Program-made: the position numbers and the translations under genes | Source of the DNA: Tremella fuciformis | Taxonomy: Eukaryota; Basidiomycota; Tremellomycetes; Tremellales; Tremellaceae | Assembly: GCA_032768795.1 (NCBI GenBank) | Contig: CP136499.1 | Coordinates: forward strand, 310,001 to 374,000 | Length of the DNA stretch: 64,000 nucleotides | Direction of reading: 5' to 3' | The notes under the pieces: model-generated | What the model was told of the DNA's origin: nothing | The model's database searches: none | Seen by the model: only the letters and a program-made list of their open reading frames with translations | Shown: positions 20,820 to 29,670 of the stretch, in pieces | How the letters are laid out: each line of letters starts with the position of its first letter | Position numbering within the stretch: position 1 is the first letter of the stretch

Positions 20820-22612
20820 ATGTTCTCCAACGCCACCGATCCCTCCCTCAAAATCGTCCTCCAAGGACGACCTCTACGCCTGGTCACGATGACCAAAACC
20901 CCTTCCCCCAGCCCCACGACGCCGCCATCCTCCCCCGAGTCGGCTGTCGACGCTCCCCCTCCTCGACTGTTCCCTCGATGGGCGGTCCGTCCTCGAACTC
21001 CGGAGCCCACACCGGTCGAGGAGATCGACGAGCTCGTCGATGAGCTCGACTGGTCGGATGCGGCCAGTGCTGCGCCAAGCGGTGAGTGATTGTTGAGTCA
21101 CCCTACTGCTTGTATTGATGCCCAGGGCGTACAGCGATTCTGCGCTCGCTAGCAGACATACACGCCGAGATCCGTCGGCACCAGGGGACCGTCAGAGCCG
21201 CTAGGGAGAGTAGCTGTGCTACCTCCTCTACGTCCAGCGGCTACTCAGACGCCTCGCCCCCGTCTTCCCAGGCTTCCGACGCGGCTTTCGCTGGCGAGAG
21301 TCGCTATCGAGAAGCCCACTCCTTGCCGTTCGAGCCGGCCTCGCCTCGGCCTCTTCGCCCCTACATTGGTGGTGGGACCGGATCCCCCATCATACCGCCC
21401 TATCCCCTCGTCCCCCTCGGCTCGCCTATCCTTCTCCTTCCCCCGCCTTCTATGCCTCCGCCATCCCGCTCTCCAACTCCGCCAATCAACCCACGCCGCC
21501 GGCGTCGAGTCGAGTCGCCCGGTTCCCCAGGCAACACTCCCCTGCCAACGATACCGCCTCCCCTCTCCCCAACCCCAAAGCGTCGTCGCGTGTTGCCTGT
21601 TGGCGGCATGTACTCCTCTCGCCTGCGTTCAGCCTCAACCCGGTATCTTGGGGTGTCTGAGGTAGCCGATGCTCTCCCGGCCGCCGTGGACAACGCAGGT
21701 GTAGGAGAAGACGTCGTGGAGGGGAGCATCTCGACGGGAGACGGATCCGAAGCGGGCAGCGAAGGATCCGTTGGGGAATCCGAAGCGGGCAGTGGAGGAT
21801 CCGATGGGGAGGGAAGCGAGGCGTCGTCGAGGCGACTCGAGGCTGGCCCTCGAGTCCGGTGTAGGAATGCGCTGGACCGCGCCTTTTTCGGTACGTCCGC
21901 CATCTGTTGAGGTCCCCGCTCATTCCCAGGGCCATTCTACCCGACGTTCGGCCGGGGATCGAATAGGACCCTCCCATGGGCCCTGGTGCGTTGTTGTCTT
22001 CTACTCTCCAGCCTCTCACGCTGATCTTGCAGGCTCAGGCAAAAGGGCGACCTCTCCGCACGCTCAACGGCCGCCAGCGATGCCAGCGGTGTCGTTCGGA
22101 CAACTTGCCGTGTAGGGTCCTAGATGGAGGCGGGCCGAAGTTGAAGTGCTACACCTGTGGCACAGCCTCAGGTTGCTCGTTCAACTCCAGCCCGACTCCT
22201 CGACGACCCGCCAGCTCGTCCTCGACACCCAGAGCTCGCCGGGCTGTGAGCTTCGCGGATGTCGACCCGCCTTCGCCGACTCCCGCCCCCACGCCTGTTG
22301 TCGGCCCGGCCGCCTTCACCGACCGACTTCGCCGGTCGGTTCGTCAACCCGTGCCGGCTCCCGTGCCGCCTCCGGTGTCGACTCCTGCCCGCCCATCCGC
22401 GCCAGCTCCCTTGTCGTGGACTCCCTCGACGAGGCTCGACATCGGTGTCCTTCAGCACCATGTCACGCTGGCCCAGTCAGTCCCTCCCGGCGGACAGGGC
22501 GTACCACGTCGAGGAGGCGAGGCGGCACGCGAGGCTCCTGGGGCTGGACCTTAGGGCGATGGTCGGGCCCATGTTCGACGACGTGGCGGAGGCGAGTGGT
22601 TCGGGGTCGTGA
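20820..22612 (+). CDS. Antisense accessory gene in Ty3-1 with Zn2Cys6-like module, spliced
   Basis: This gene is on the strand opposite gag-pol and converges with pol (stops 119 bp apart). Exons by canonical sites: 20820-21081, 21126-21890, 21930-21985 and 22033 onward; introns of 44, 39 and 47 bp keep one open frame. The protein is largely disordered (Pro, Ser, Glu rich; basic PRRRRRVESP and PKRRRV stretches that may be nuclear signals). It then has six cysteines, CQRCRSDNLPC and KCYTCGTASGC, spaced C-x2-C-x6-C-x11-C-x2-C-x5-C, close to the fungal Zn2Cys6 pattern. A helical tail (YHVEEARRHARLLGLDLRAM) ends at TGA 22610-22612. It lies in another frame, so a further intron or a one-base shift near 22440-22480 is required and unresolved. 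Function unknown; DNA or RNA binding is an inference. Confidence 0.65.
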
Positions 22613-22731
22613 ATGTAGATAGTGTACATAGTTCTTTCTTAGCTCATGTTCATATGCCGTGTTGTTCATGTTGTACAGGGGATGCAGGGATAGGACTCAG
22701 CTTGGGTGACGAATCTCGATCCAGATCATCG

Positions 22732-23676
22732 TCACCGCCAGTAGTCCATGCGTTTTATTCCTCTTGGTTTCCCTGGGTTCCTTTTGTGGAAGCTCTCGAC
22801 GCTTTCGAGAGCACCAGTAATGTTCTCCACTGGTTCCCAGGTCGTCTCCTCATCTGTTCCTTCGTACCCCACCCACTCGACGAGGTACTCCACCTTTCTG
22901 CCCCTTTTCCTCGAGTCGACGACGTTCTTCACCTCATAGCTAGGGCCCTCGTCGTCGACCTCCACTGGTGGCGGAGGGTCGTAGGTCTGTCCAGGGATCC
23001 TCGGCGGGTGGTATGGCTTAAGACGGAGGACGTTGAAGACCGGGCTCACCCTCATCGTCGCCGGCAGCTCCAGCTTGTACGTTGATGGACCCGTCTTAGC
23101 GAGGATTTTGTATGGTCCCCCCCATTTGATGTCGAGCTTCTTCGAGGGTCGACGAGTCTTGATGTTCTCCATCGACAGCATGACCATATCATCCACCTTC
23201 AACACTGGCGCATCCCTTCTCTTTGCATCGTAATACTTGGCGTACCGCTCATTGGCTTGCTGTATGGCTTGTTGGCAAGATCGGTGCACCTCGTCGAGGG
23301 ACCCAAGCTTTTCCTTGACCGACGGTATCTCCGCTCGCTCGGCGCTCTCTCTCAAGTCATCAGTCCATCGCGGCGAGTACCCAAAGTTCGCCTCGAACGG
23401 GCTCATCTTGATCGCCGAGTGCTGGGTATTGTTATAGGCGAAGGCTGCTCTCTGCAGCAGACTCGACCAATTGTCTTGTCTGTGATCGCAGAATACCCGT
23501 AGGTACTGCTCGAGGACCTGATTGACTCGCTCCGTCTGCCCGTCGGTTTGGGGATGGAAGGCTGTCGACAGGCTGATCTTGATCCCCAGGGCCCCACACA
23601 GTGCTCCCCATAGTCGACTAGTGAACTTGCTCCCTCGATCAGATACGATGGATCTTGGCAACCCATGCTGCGCCAC
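22732..23676 (-). CDS. Ty3-1 Pol, integrase C-terminal half and chromodomain (frameshifted part)
   Basis: Contains the integrase second aspartate (IVSDRGSKF) and glutamate (TDGQTERVN), the GPY/F-like region (KWGGPYKI) and a C-terminal chromodomain (YEVKNVVDSR...YLVEWVGYEGTDEETTWEP). Chromodomains direct integration to particular chromatin in other Ty3 elements. The frame differs from the upstream pol frame. The overlap at 23639-23676 reflects a small deletion with frameshift rather than a programmed site. Confidence 0.9.
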   Translation of the reverse strand: MAQHGLPRSIVSDRGSKFTSRLWGALCGALGIKISLSTAFHPQTDGQTERVNQVLEQYLRVFCDHRQDNWSSLLQRAAFAYNNTQHSAIKMSPFEANFGYSPRWTDDLRESAERAEIPSVKEKLGSLDEVHRSCQQAIQQANERYAKYYDAKRRDAPVLKVDDMVMLSMENIKTRRPSKKLDIKWGGPYKILAKTGPSTYKLELPATMRVSPVFNVLRLKPYHPPRIPGQTYDPPPPVEVDDEGPSYEVKNVVDSRKRGRKVEYLVEWVGYEGTDEETTWEPVENITGALESVESFHKRNPGKPRGIKRMDYWR

Positions 23677-26600
23677 GACATTGTCGATGATGAGGTCGAC
23701 GAGTCCCGCCGTTGTGAGGCGAGTGGCGGTCTACCACGACGAGGATGGAGTTGAAGCCCTGGCTGCCGGGGAGCTCCTCGATGAAGTCCATGGAAATTGC
23801 TTGCCACGGGCCTTCCGGGACTTCGAGACTCTGGAGGAGACCATGAGGGCGCTGCCTGCTTGTCTTTGTCCTCTGGCAGATGGCACAACCCTGTACGTAG
23901 GCCTCAACATCGCGCCGCAGCCCCAGCCAACAGACGTCCCTCCTGAGCAACTCCAACATCTTGGTGATTCCCGGATGTCCCGCTAGGATCCCCTCATGTC
24001 GATCCCTTATGGCTCGGAGCCGCCCATCGCCCTTGCCAGTGAGGTATAGCCGCCCATTGAGTCGCAGGGCCCCGCCAGGCTCTACCTTGGCTCGTGTGGG
24101 CTCGTCGAGGCCCATCCTTTGAACCAACCCAAACAGCTTGGGGAATCCCGCCGCATCAATCACCACTCCGTTCTCCTCCTTCTTGATCCTCTCCAACTCT
24201 TCTCCAGCGTGCTCGAACTCCTCATCCTCCTCCCAGGTGCTCCGAGTACCCGTCTGCGGATCCTCTCTTGCCTCTGGATCTGGACTCGACGAGCCTCGTC
24301 GAGGCTCCTCGATGAGTGCCCGAAGCATGTACCCCAGCGACGTCTCGACCTTGCTTTCTTGGTCAAACCCAGGTAAGGCCTGCACTCGTTGCTCCTCCAG
24401 GTCCAATCCATCAGGCTTGTAGTCGGGCCTCCTCGACAGAGCGTCTGGGTAAGCCGCTTTGAGCCCGGGACAATACACGATTCGGAAGGAGAATCCTGCC
24501 AGGGCGTCGACCCATCGCGCAACCCGCCCACTCAGTTTCCTCGGCTCCATCCAATAGCTGAGGTTGTGGTGATCCGTGAGGACCGTGCAGCTTACTTGCA
24601 GAAGGAGATGTCGCTTCCGCTTGAACGCCATCACTATCGCCAGGAACTCCTTCTCTGTAGTCGTCCAGTTCAACTCTGCCCCCGAAAACGACCCAGACTC
24701 TATGGCCACCGGGTGCTCGAGGCTCGTCGAGGGGTTAATCTGTGATATCACAAATCCCCACCCGTAGAGCGAAGCGTTGGTCTGCACGATGGTCTCGAAT
24801 GCAGGGTCGAAATGGGCTAATACAGGGGGCTCGCTCATTCGCCTCTTGATCTCTTCGAAGGCTCTTGCCTGCGCGTCTCCCCAACCAAACGGGACTCCCT
24901 TCTTTGTCAGCAACACTAGGGGGAGCGCTACCTTGGCAAAGTTGGGTACGAAGCGGCGGTAATAGTTTGCCAGACCCAAGAACCGGCGTACTTCGAGGAG
25001 GTTGCTTGGTGCTGGGAAGTCGACGACGCCTTTCACGTACTCCGGATTCGCTTCCACGCCTTCTCGGGAGATGACAAAGCCCAGAAAGTCGACCTTCCTC
25101 TTCTCGAACTCGGATTTCGACGCTTTCACATACAGTCCCGCCTTCCGCAACGCCTCGAGTACCGCCTTTGTGAGGGAACGAAGCTCGTCGAGGCTCTTGG
25201 CGTGGACCAAAATGTCGTCGATGTAGATCACCACTCCCCGCCCAACAAACTCTCTGAGCACCTCGTTGAGGAAGTGCTGGAAGACTGCTGGCGCGTTCTT
25301 CAAGCCATCTCGCACTACCAGGGACTCGAACATCCCCAGAGGCGTCCTAAAGGCGGTATAGGCTTCGTGTCCTGGCGCCATGCGAAGAAGCTGGTAGGCT
25401 CCCGGTAGGTCGAACTTGGTGTACCACTCTGACTCCGCCAGATCAGCCGTGACTTGGGAAATCAACGGCAAGGGGTACGCGTCCGACACTGTTGCCTCGT
25501 TGAGCTTCCGGTAATCGACCACCATTCGCCATTCGCCGGCAACCTTCTTAGGGACGAAAAAGCTCGGCGACCCATACGCCGCGTTCGATGGCCTGATCTT
25601 GCCCGCTGCTTGCTCTTTGGCGAGGAGCTCCCTGAGTGCTCTCATTTGATCCGGCGACAGTTGGTAAAGCGGTGCGACCCGTAGTTCTGCGCCCTCCTTC
25701 AGTCTGATCCGCAGGTCGTATTCTCTACTCGGCGGAAGCGTGTCGGCGGGTCGACGAGGGTGGAACACATCGAGGAACTCATGGTAGTACTCCGGAACGA
25801 TCCTTCGCACCGCCTGGGACTCCTCCTCTGACAGAGTGTACTCGTCAAACCCAAGATGCCCGTCCAAACGCCCCACCACTTCCTCGAGCTCGTCGGTGAC
25901 AGTCCCTCGCAGCCGCTCTGCGGCGAGCCTGTTCTGCTCCCACCGATTGATCCGCAAGGGGATATGGTTCGGGGAGCTCCTACGGGACTGCCCCGCGTGT
26001 TTTCCTCTCTCTCTTCTTGCTCTGGTAGCCAAAATGGCCAGATCACTTGAAGCAGCCTCGACGACCGTCGACGAGGCCACCTTTTCTTCTCCACGGGTGA
26101 CTTCCATAGCTCCCATGTCCATGACTACTCTCTTCTCTTGCATCCAGTCGTACCCTAGCACGACGTCTGCACCTGCGAGCCGCGTAACCGCTAGCCGTTC
26201 TTCACTTGTTTCCCCAAGCGTCTCCACCGGGGCCACCACTTCGTGGGTGATTTCGCCCGCGGATGACGGTTCGCCGTCGAACAGGAGGACATTCCTGGGT
26301 CGCTCCAACTTCTGTTGGGTCAAGCCCTGGCCTTCGGCGTAGTCCTGATCAATGAAGGTCCCGCCTGCGCCTGTATCTAACAGTATGCAAGCGGCCGTCC
26401 CGTCCACTTTTCCTGCTACGACAGCTTGATGCCTTCCCAGCCTGCAAGCCTCACCGCTCATGCATTCCTCGGCATCACTAGCACTCTGTACAGACTCCTT
26501 CTCGGACTCCAGGTCCTCTGCTTCTTCTTCATGTTGATCTTCCTCGACGAGGGAAGCGGACCCCGTCGGTGGGTGAGTGGGCGTCGGATTAGAGGATTTG

Positions 26601-26788
26601 AGAGGTGAAGTCGGTTGTTCAGGAGGCGTGAGGGCGGAGAGTGTGTATGGAGCGGGGCCTCGAGTTTCTCCTTGTAGCTCGGGACCCCTCAGGCTTCCCC
26701 CTGCGGCTCCTGCTTCACGCGTTGGCCGGGGTTGAACGAGCCTGGGCAGTCGCGCGCAAGATGCCCAGCGTTTCCGCACTTGAAGCAA
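23639..26788 (-). CDS. Ty3-1 Pol: protease, reverse transcriptase, RNase H, integrase N-terminal part
   Basis: Protease has LLDTGAGGTFID. RT has the YIDDILVHAKS catalytic block and FVPKKVAGEWRMVVDYRKLN. RNase H retains TEKEFLAI and LTDHHNL, but its first catalytic block reads IVQTNAS where TDAS is expected, an Asp to Asn change near 24777. Integrase begins with the HHCC domain (CAICQRTKTSRQRP) and the first catalytic Asp (SMDFIEELP). The frame then loses the usual LTKMAHFIP-type segment and ends out of frame. The pol frame is -1 relative to gag and overlaps it by 100 nt. I see no canonical slippery heptamer; a GGGGG run lies just before the gag stop. Confidence 0.92.
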   Translation of the reverse strand: MLQVRKRWASCARLPRLVQPRPTREAGAAGGSLRGPELQGETRGPAPYTLSALTPPEQPTSPLKSSNPTPTHPPTGSASLVEEDQHEEEAEDLESEKESVQSASDAEECMSGEACRLGRHQAVVAGKVDGTAACILLDTGAGGTFIDQDYAEGQGLTQQKLERPRNVLLFDGEPSSAGEITHEVVAPVETLGETSEERLAVTRLAGADVVLGYDWMQEKRVVMDMGAMEVTRGEEKVASSTVVEAASSDLAILATRARRERGKHAGQSRRSSPNHIPLRINRWEQNRLAAERLRGTVTDELEEVVGRLDGHLGFDEYTLSEEESQAVRRIVPEYYHEFLDVFHPRRPADTLPPSREYDLRIRLKEGAELRVAPLYQLSPDQMRALRELLAKEQAAGKIRPSNAAYGSPSFFVPKKVAGEWRMVVDYRKLNEATVSDAYPLPLISQVTADLAESEWYTKFDLPGAYQLLRMAPGHEAYTAFRTPLGMFESLVVRDGLKNAPAVFQHFLNEVLREFVGRGVVIYIDDILVHAKSLDELRSLTKAVLEALRKAGLYVKASKSEFEKRKVDFLGFVISREGVEANPEYVKGVVDFPAPSNLLEVRRFLGLANYYRRFVPNFAKVALPLVLLTKKGVPFGWGDAQARAFEEIKRRMSEPPVLAHFDPAFETIVQTNASLYGWGFVISQINPSTSLEHPVAIESGSFSGAELNWTTTEKEFLAIVMAFKRKRHLLLQVSCTVLTDHHNLSYWMEPRKLSGRVARWVDALAGFSFRIVYCPGLKAAYPDALSRRPDYKPDGLDLEEQRVQALPGFDQESKVETSLGYMLRALIEEPRRGSSSPDPEAREDPQTGTRSTWEEDEEFEHAGEELERIKKEENGVVIDAAGFPKLFGLVQRMGLDEPTRAKVEPGGALRLNGRLYLTGKGDGRLRAIRDRHEGILAGHPGITKMLELLRRDVCWLGLRRDVEAYVQGCAICQRTKTSRQRPHGLLQSLEVPEGPWQAISMDFIEELPGSQGFNSILVVVDRHSPHNGGTRRPHHRQCRGAAWVAKIHRI

Positions 26789-27831
26789 AGGCCCTGGCTG
26801 CCTCGCCTCTCGTGCTCGTCCGGAGTGAGCCTAGGGCGAGGAGGGTAGACTCGTCGAGGGGCTGCAGCGGAGTTGAGACTCGACGAGGTTGTCGGGCCAG
26901 GTGAGGGTCTGGGGTTCGTCGCCGCCGCTCCAACCTCTGACGTAACCGCTGTAGATCCGCCGTTGTTGCCGCCCAGGACAGTCTTCTTCTTCTCTCGCCT
27001 GTTCTCCGCCTTGTTCTTCTCTGCCTCCCTTGCTCGCAGACTGTTGTCGAGGCGGACCACAAACGCCTGCAGCTCGGCAAAGGTCTCGAACTCTTTGGGG
27101 TGCCTGGCCACCTCGTCCTGAAGCACGTCGGAGAGCCCTTCCTTGGCACGAGCCGTTGCTTGCTCGTCGAGCTCCCATGAGAGGACTGACGTGTACTCCC
27201 GAATCTTGGCGAAGTATTCGGCTGCCGATCCCGTCTGCCGCAGCGAGAAGTACTTGCGTCGAGCAGTCCCCTTCGCGTCGGGATCCCCAAAGTTCTCGCG
27301 CAGGTAGCGACGAAGCCCAGCGTAAGTCCGAATTTTCTCGTCGAGGTAGTCGCCAGCCTCGACATGCTCTCCGTTCTCGTTCAAATCGCTGTCTCGCCCT
27401 GTCGCCAAGGGCTGAATCGCGTCGAGCACGAATCCCCTGAGGAACGAGATCACATACATGACCTTGTGCGTGTCGCCAGAGAACTTCGACGGCTGCAGCT
27501 TGAAGACCGTCTCGCACTGCATGATGAACCGCTCCAAAGCGGCTGGGTCCTTGCCGTTAAACGTGTCAGGCGGGTTCGCCTTCGGCTCGGACGGGTTCCC
27601 AACGCCTGGCGAGCCCTGTCGTTGCTGCGCCTGCTGCTCGACGAGGGCCGCCTGAAGCTGCACGATTTGCGCGAGCAACTGCTGCACAGACGGCTGATCA
27701 CCCAATGGTTGGGCCATGTTGGTCGCGGCGGCTCTCAGTCGAGTGTCCACCGGTAGTCGTAGGTTTGTGGGTAGAGCAATGTGCTGATGCTCAGGATCTG
27801 TCGACGTGGTTCGTCGAGTCGATGGTGCCAT
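26689..27831 (-). CDS. Ty3-1 Gag, 380 aa
   Basis: Starts with ATG at 27831, 38 nt inside the 5' LTR boundary. It contains a Ty3-type capsid region (ERFIMQCETVF, FVLDAIQPLA) and ends with a CCHC zinc knuckle, CFKCGNAGHLARDCPG, and a basic tail. The capsid packages the RNA in cytoplasmic particles. It overlaps the pol frame by 100 nt. Confidence 0.93.
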   Translation of the reverse strand: MAPSTRRTTSTDPEHQHIALPTNLRLPVDTRLRAAATNMAQPLGDQPSVQQLLAQIVQLQAALVEQQAQQRQGSPGVGNPSEPKANPPDTFNGKDPAALERFIMQCETVFKLQPSKFSGDTHKVMYVISFLRGFVLDAIQPLATGRDSDLNENGEHVEAGDYLDEKIRTYAGLRRYLRENFGDPDAKGTARRKYFSLRQTGSAAEYFAKIREYTSVLSWELDEQATARAKEGLSDVLQDEVARHPKEFETFAELQAFVVRLDNSLRAREAEKNKAENRREKKKTVLGGNNGGSTAVTSEVGAAATNPRPSPGPTTSSSLNSAAAPRRVYPPRPRLTPDEHERRGSQGLCFKCGNAGHLARDCPGSFNPGQRVKQEPQGEA

Positions 27832-27853
27832 GAACTAGTCGTGTGAGAGGTAG

Positions 27854-27867
27854 TAGCACCGTGGTAT
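27854..27867 (-). promoter_or_regulatory. Ty3-1 self-priming primer-binding site
   Basis: On the minus strand, ATACCACGGTGCTA begins 2 nt after the 5' LTR. Its exact reverse complement, TAGCACCGTGGTAT, lies in the LTR (28020-28033), about 33 nt downstream of the TATATATA box at 28059-28067, where the transcript should begin. No TGG-starting tRNA site is present. This matches the Tf1 mechanism, in which the mRNA 5' end folds back and primes. Confidence 0.8.
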
Positions 27868-27869
27868 AC

Positions 27870-28273
27870 TGTCACGGGGCCAGGCCGGTCGTCGACTGAT
27901 AGGCCCTCTCACACGTGCTGTCTGTTGATCTGTCTCTGTCCTCCACAAGAAGGTGTGTCCTACAGCCTCTCGTGCGTCGACAACACGGCTGCGCCGTTAC
28001 TTTCTATCCATGGGACTCAATACCACGGTGCTAAGGACGGTCTACGGGTGAGGACTTGTATATATATCACCCGTGCCCTCCTCTGCACCGCCTTGGGCTT
28101 TCTCCTTGAAACACCATCGACGAGGCTCGAGCTCTAAAGTCGTCGAGGCTACTCGAGCGTCGTCGAGGCTACTCGAGGATCGACGATAGGCTCACGTGTT
28201 TGACAGGCGTGCTGGGCTGGAACGAGGCTCGTAGGCGTGCTTTGGTGATCATGGAGGCGTGGCCGACGTGACA
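27870..28273 (-). repeat. Ty3-1 5' LTR (LTR4) with promoter
   Basis: 404 bp. Right flank TCGTC is the target duplication. The minus strand carries TATATATA and the predicted start at about 28033. It also carries the short motif CTCGAGTAGCCTCGACGA twice, in overlapping versions, a motif shared with the copia LTR. Confidence 0.92.
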
Positions 28274-28738
28274 TCGTCTTTCTGCAGGCTAGCACGAAAA
28301 TCGAGCTGCGACGGTCTTCGAGGGCGTCCAGGCCGCGTCGATCGCTGTGGGCTGCCCCTCAGAGTCTGCGGGACTATGTGTAGGAGAATATTGGGGGCAA
28401 AGCGTTCATGGAGGCCAAGCGAGGTAGGTCTACCGGGCCAAGGCTGGGCTGATTGTGACAGGCCGCGAACATCATGCTTTCATGCCATGCCCATCTACTA
28501 GAGACCAGAGGATAGAACGCTTCTATGTAGACCTGCAGCGACGATGTCCATTCCGATATAGCCTGCTCTTCGATCAGCCCAAGGAGAACGCCATCTTGAG
28601 CGTCGACAACACCTTTGCTCTTTGGTGTCTACACCTGTGCCGCTCCAAATCCCAAGTAGCCCGCCTGCAACAGAGCGGCTTACATCCTGGCTTGCCTTGG
28701 GGACGAAGCTGCCCCTTTACAGCCTGGGGGCACTCGTA
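28274..28738 (+). pseudogene. Integrase-core transposase-like gene, 3' part
   Basis: Continues the gene split by Ty3-1. Recognisable pieces in order: FLQAST, then in another frame ATVFEGVQAA, then in a third DYV-stop-ENIGGKAFMEAKRG (second catalytic Asp). After a probable 38 bp intron (GTAGGT to ACAG) come STRDQRIERFYVDL (catalytic Glu in RIER) and ILSVDNTFALWCLHL. One stop and at least one frameshift show it was already dead or decayed after the insertion. The frame ends at TAA 28736-28738. Confidence 0.68.
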
Positions 28739-28921
28739 ATATTGTGCTCGAGATATCACGCCCACCCCTAAAGAGCAGGATTCCAACTAGGTAATTAGGC
28801 CTCGCGCATGAAGAGAGACATGACGTCGGACTGGATGACCTCCCTGGTCATATGCCTTGCGGCTGGATTAGCGCGTTGGACTTTCCCAGACCGACAAGAT
28901 CGAGCAGCTAGATTGATTCAC

Positions 28922-29619
28922 TGTCATGACCCAGTCCTGACACCTCAGCTCCCAGTGGCAACCTTCCACAACATTCCATGACCTTCCATGGATTTGCCAC
29001 TCAACCTTCCACCACCTTCCATGATCTTCCATGGCTTGCCACCCATGGAATCTTCCACCACATTCCGTACGACGCAATGTACAATCCAGGTACAAAGGTG
29101 TCAGGGTCAAATGACATCATGGGAGCGCTGAGTAAGCAAGGCTGTGCTAGAAGAGGAATCTGATTGGTTGATAAATCCCTCATGATGTGACATCATTGAG
29201 GCATTTATCTGATTGGACAGTTCATACTATTCCATAGTCTTCCATAGCCTTCTATGAGCTGGGTGGCAAACCCAGCTCAGGGGATAAATACCCCCACCTT
29301 GAGGCCCTTCTGACCTCAAGGATCCAATATCTCATTGTTACTCTCATCTCTTTGCCACCCATCATCAGTCTACCTGATCCTCAACTCAGGTCAGCAACCC
29401 ATCATCACCGGATACTTTGACTGGCTTGCTCTTCTATAGGCAAGTCCAGGATCCTCAGTCATCGTCCGGAGCTCTCCCACTATTCCCTTCATCATCATCA
29501 CTGCTTCCAGTTAGCCCTAGTGCTGCTGAAGAGTATCCGCGGCAATCACTTGCCACCCGTCAATCATCCACCCTTGCTAGCTTAACCCTTCTTGGGCAGC
29601 AGCTAGCCAGGCCGTAACA
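28922..29619 (+). repeat. Ty3-2 5' LTR with promoter
   Basis: 698 bp, TGTCATG to GTAACA. The U3 part is packed with TTCCA/TTCCACC motifs. A TATA-like GATAAATA at about 29283-29290 lies some 34 nt upstream of AAGGATCCAATAT (29318-29330), the predicted mRNA 5' end and self-primer. Confidence 0.93.
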
Positions 29620-29621
29620 GT

Positions 29622-29634
29622 ATATTGGATCCTT
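29622..29634 (+). promoter_or_regulatory. Ty3-2 self-priming primer-binding site
   Basis: ATATTGGATCCTT begins 2 nt after the LTR and is the exact reverse complement of AAGGATCCAATAT inside the LTR at 29318-29330. Spacer (GT), length and position match Ty3-1 although the sequences are unrelated, which supports self-priming in both. Confidence 0.8.
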
Positions 29635-29670
29635 CCATTAGTGGGAACTCCATTACTGGACTCCATCATC

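Larger units (their letters stand above)
19731..28273 (-). mobile_element. Ty3-1: Ty3/gypsy LTR retrotransposon with chromodomain
   Basis: 8543 bp, 404 bp LTRs, target duplication TCGTC at 19726-19730 and 28274-28278. Gag, protease, RT-RNase H and integrase-chromodomain frames lie on the minus strand. A spliced gene lies on the plus strand between pol and the 3' LTR. The leader is only 38 nt and has a self-priming site instead of a tRNA site. The two LTRs differ by very few bases, so insertion is young. Integrase is frameshifted and RNase H has D to N, so this copy is probably not autonomous. Confidence 0.93.

Noticed and set aside
20889..21089. ATG at 20889 as start of the antisense gene in Ty3-1
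   Set aside because: An in-frame ATG at 20820 lies nearer the TATA box and is the first in the predicted transcript; 20889 remains possible as an internal start.
23522..23986. 154-codon plus-strand frame inside Ty3-1 pol
   Set aside because: Antisense shadow of integrase coding sequence; no promoter or zinc motif as in the genuine antisense gene.
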